Positions 62,490 to 64,000 of a stretch of DNA of 64,000 bases are shown here, in pieces (position 1 is the first letter of the stretch; every line of letters begins with the position of its first letter). A model generated the notes under the pieces. The model had not been told where the DNA came from. It saw nothing but the letters and a program-made list of their open reading frames with translations, and ran no database searches. Both the position numbers and the translations under genes were made by a program. Origin of the DNA: an uncultured Eubacteriales bacterium (lineage in GTDB: Bacteria > Bacillota > Clostridia > Peptostreptococcales > Anaerovoracaceae); contig CASEEM010000035.1 in NCBI GenBank assembly GCA_949286985.1, forward strand, positions 1-64,000. The letters run 5' to 3'.

Positions 62490-64000
62490 TCACCCATCGG
62501 TGTTACCCTGCGTAAGCCGCAGACCGCATCGCTGAAAATTCTGGAAGAAATCGTAGACGGCGTATCTCTGCGTAAAGGCATGAATTTGAGGGCTGCCCTC
62601 GGTGCTGTCCATGCCATGTAGCCGATCTGTTCGGATTTTGAGCGTGATTTCATGTCCCTTACCTTCGCTCTGGCTACAGGTGTCGGTAAGACCCGTTTGA
62701 TGGGCGCTTTCATCGCCTATCTGTATACTCAGCACAGCATCAAGAACTTTTTTGTCGTTGCGCCGAATTCTACGATATATGAAAAACTGAAAAAAGACCT
62801 CAGTGACTTCAATAGTCCCAAGTATGTCTTCCGGGGCCTCGGCTGCTTTGCTGTGCCTCCGCAGATTATCACAGATGACGATTATAAGGACAAAAACCTC
62901 CGTCTGTTTGAATCCGATATACACATTTTCGTGTACAACATCGATAAATTCAACAAGGAAGGCGCTGAAAGCGATGCCAACACCCGTCTGCTGCTTGATG
63001 TGGAAAGCGCCGATAACTCGGTAGAAATCGTTATCCATGTCAATATGCTCAAAGAGGGATGGGATGTCAATAACCTCTATACCATCGTTCCTCTGCGTAC
63101 TGCCGCCTCCAAGATTCTGCGTGAGCAGATGGTTGGCCGTGGTCTGCGTTTGCCTTATGGTGAGCGCACCGGGGATCGTGATGTGGATGCCGTTATGCTG
63201 ACCGCCCACGATAAATTTGCTGATATTCTGGCAGAGGCGCAGCGTGGCGATTCCATCTTCAAAGCCGGTAATGTTATCAAGGCAGAGGAAATTCAGCCGG
63301 AACAGGTCACCTATACGCAGTTGACCATTGAGCCGGAGCCGGATAAGACTCTGGAAACGGCGTATCAGCAGACAGGCATTACAAAAACCGAGGCTACGGA
63401 TGAACTGCTGAAAAAGGCAGCAGAACTCATTAGCCACGAGGTAGCAAAGCATATCCAGAAGACCCCTACCCACACTGTTACCCCGGCGCAGGCCCAGCAG
63501 ATTGCTGGCAGCGTCAAGGCGCAGGTCACCGAGGACAGGGACTTAGGTGAGGTTTTTAAAGAAAATGAGATGCCTCTGGAGGCATGGCTGTTGTATCAGA
63601 CCGAAGAAACCCATCGTGCAGCACAGGCAAAATTCATCCCTATTCCTCGTATTAAAGTTACCGATGCCGGAGTCGAAGAATATGTCTTTGTCGATTTTGA
63701 TTTGGATATGGCAGACTTCACCCATGTTCCCATCAAAAACGAACTCCTTATTCAAAATCTGGAGGATATGCAGGATAGACAGCGCATCAAGGGTGATGCC
63801 ATTGACTTTGAGGGTTACAATCCCAAGAAGGTCATTCTGGAGCAATTGCGTACCAAGCCGGAAATCGATTATGAAAAATGCTCGGCGCTGCTGTTCAAAC
63901 TGATCACACAGCTTTGCGACCACTACACCGCACAGTATGGCGATAATGGTATGCGCAACATCATTATGATGTACAAGCGTGATATCGGCAATAAAATCTA
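62490..64000 (+). pseudogene. DEAD/DEAH restriction-type helicase (type III Res-like), damaged, runs off the window
   Basis: The plus strand frame encodes VTLRKPQTASLKILEEIVD from about 62500, then an amber codon at 62619-62621 where homologues have a Tyr (HAM*PICSDFERDF). From ATG 62652 the frame is open to 64000: Walker A LATGVGKTRLMG, IFVYNIDKFNKE, then directly NMLKEGWDVNNLYTIVPLRT and QMVGRGLRLPYG (motif VI). The DEAH box and motif III region that should separate these parts are missing without frameshift. The composition differs from the native genes upstream. Functional helicase activity is not expected; the C-terminal part continues outside the window. Confidence 0.8.

Noticed and set aside
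62490..62713. Extension of the recombinase frame upstream to 62713
   Set aside because: These codons are the antisense of the helicase gene and have no recombinase similarity.

Overview
The window is a bacterial chromosome segment from a low-to-moderate GC Gram-positive anaerobe, most likely in the class Clostridia (Lachnospiraceae-like; the family-level guess is weak). The support is the dnaG-rpoD-trmK order, a PrpC/PrkC phosphatase-kinase pair with PASTA domains, a MurT/GatD-type pair, TenI, a PadR plus DUF2812 pair, a very large acyl-CoA dehydratase activase-like protein, strong AGGAGG ribosome binding sites, several TTG starts, and short intrinsic terminators after most transcription units. 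Most of the window (about 850-61,700) has uniform codon use and looks like native core genome. The last ~2.2 kb, and probably the first ~0.6 kb, look accessory.

Layout. 1-1722: a truncated MerR regulator (minus strand), then a PadR regulator and a DUF2812 membrane protein. 1740-4121: a thiazole (thiamine) operon thiS-thiF-thiG-tenI behind a short leader that is almost entirely a terminator hairpin. 4470-7662: thymidine kinase and a secreted SH3-repeat glucosaminidase. 7778-10469: a YhcC-type radical SAM protein (minus), queH and asnA. 10539-20131: a long housekeeping run priA-def-fmt-yugP-rsmB-prpC-prkC-rsgA-rpe. 20341-24755: a dicarboxylate/amino-acid symporter, a LytS/LytR-type two-component system and a GNAT acetyltransferase. 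24906-28650 (minus): tRNA-Leu(GAG), rluA-like, nadK and pepF. 28719-35757: an unknown acidic protein, an M16 peptidase, dut, dgt, dnaG, rpoD and trmK. 35838-41439: RNase P RNA, the giant activase-like protein and YebC. 41452-45079: a probable 6S RNA, an OPT transporter and a P1-family peptidase with an acidic insertion. 45140-51634: polA, coaE, an ATP-grasp protein, murT and a GatD homologue that has lost its glutaminase catalytic residues. 51938-53491: a PutP-like symporter. 53735-61700: three nitrogenase-like genes (NifH-, NifD- and NifK-like) followed by hypF-hypC-hypD-hypE. 61796-64000: the C-terminal part of a large serine recombinase (minus) abutting a damaged DEAD/DEAH restriction-type helicase gene (plus).

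The most interesting stretch is 53.7-61.7 kb. A nitrogenase-superfamily reductase with non-canonical cysteine ligands sits next to a hydrogenase-maturation set that lacks hypA, hypB and any hydrogenase structural gene in view. The second is 48.5-51.6 kb, where a MurT-type ligase is paired with a pseudo-glutaminase and preceded by an ATP-grasp enzyme. Several regulatory structures are also unusual: the thi leader, a perfectly symmetric divergent promoter at 28663-28698, three related operator-like repeats before padR, and an inverted repeat around the tdk -35 element.
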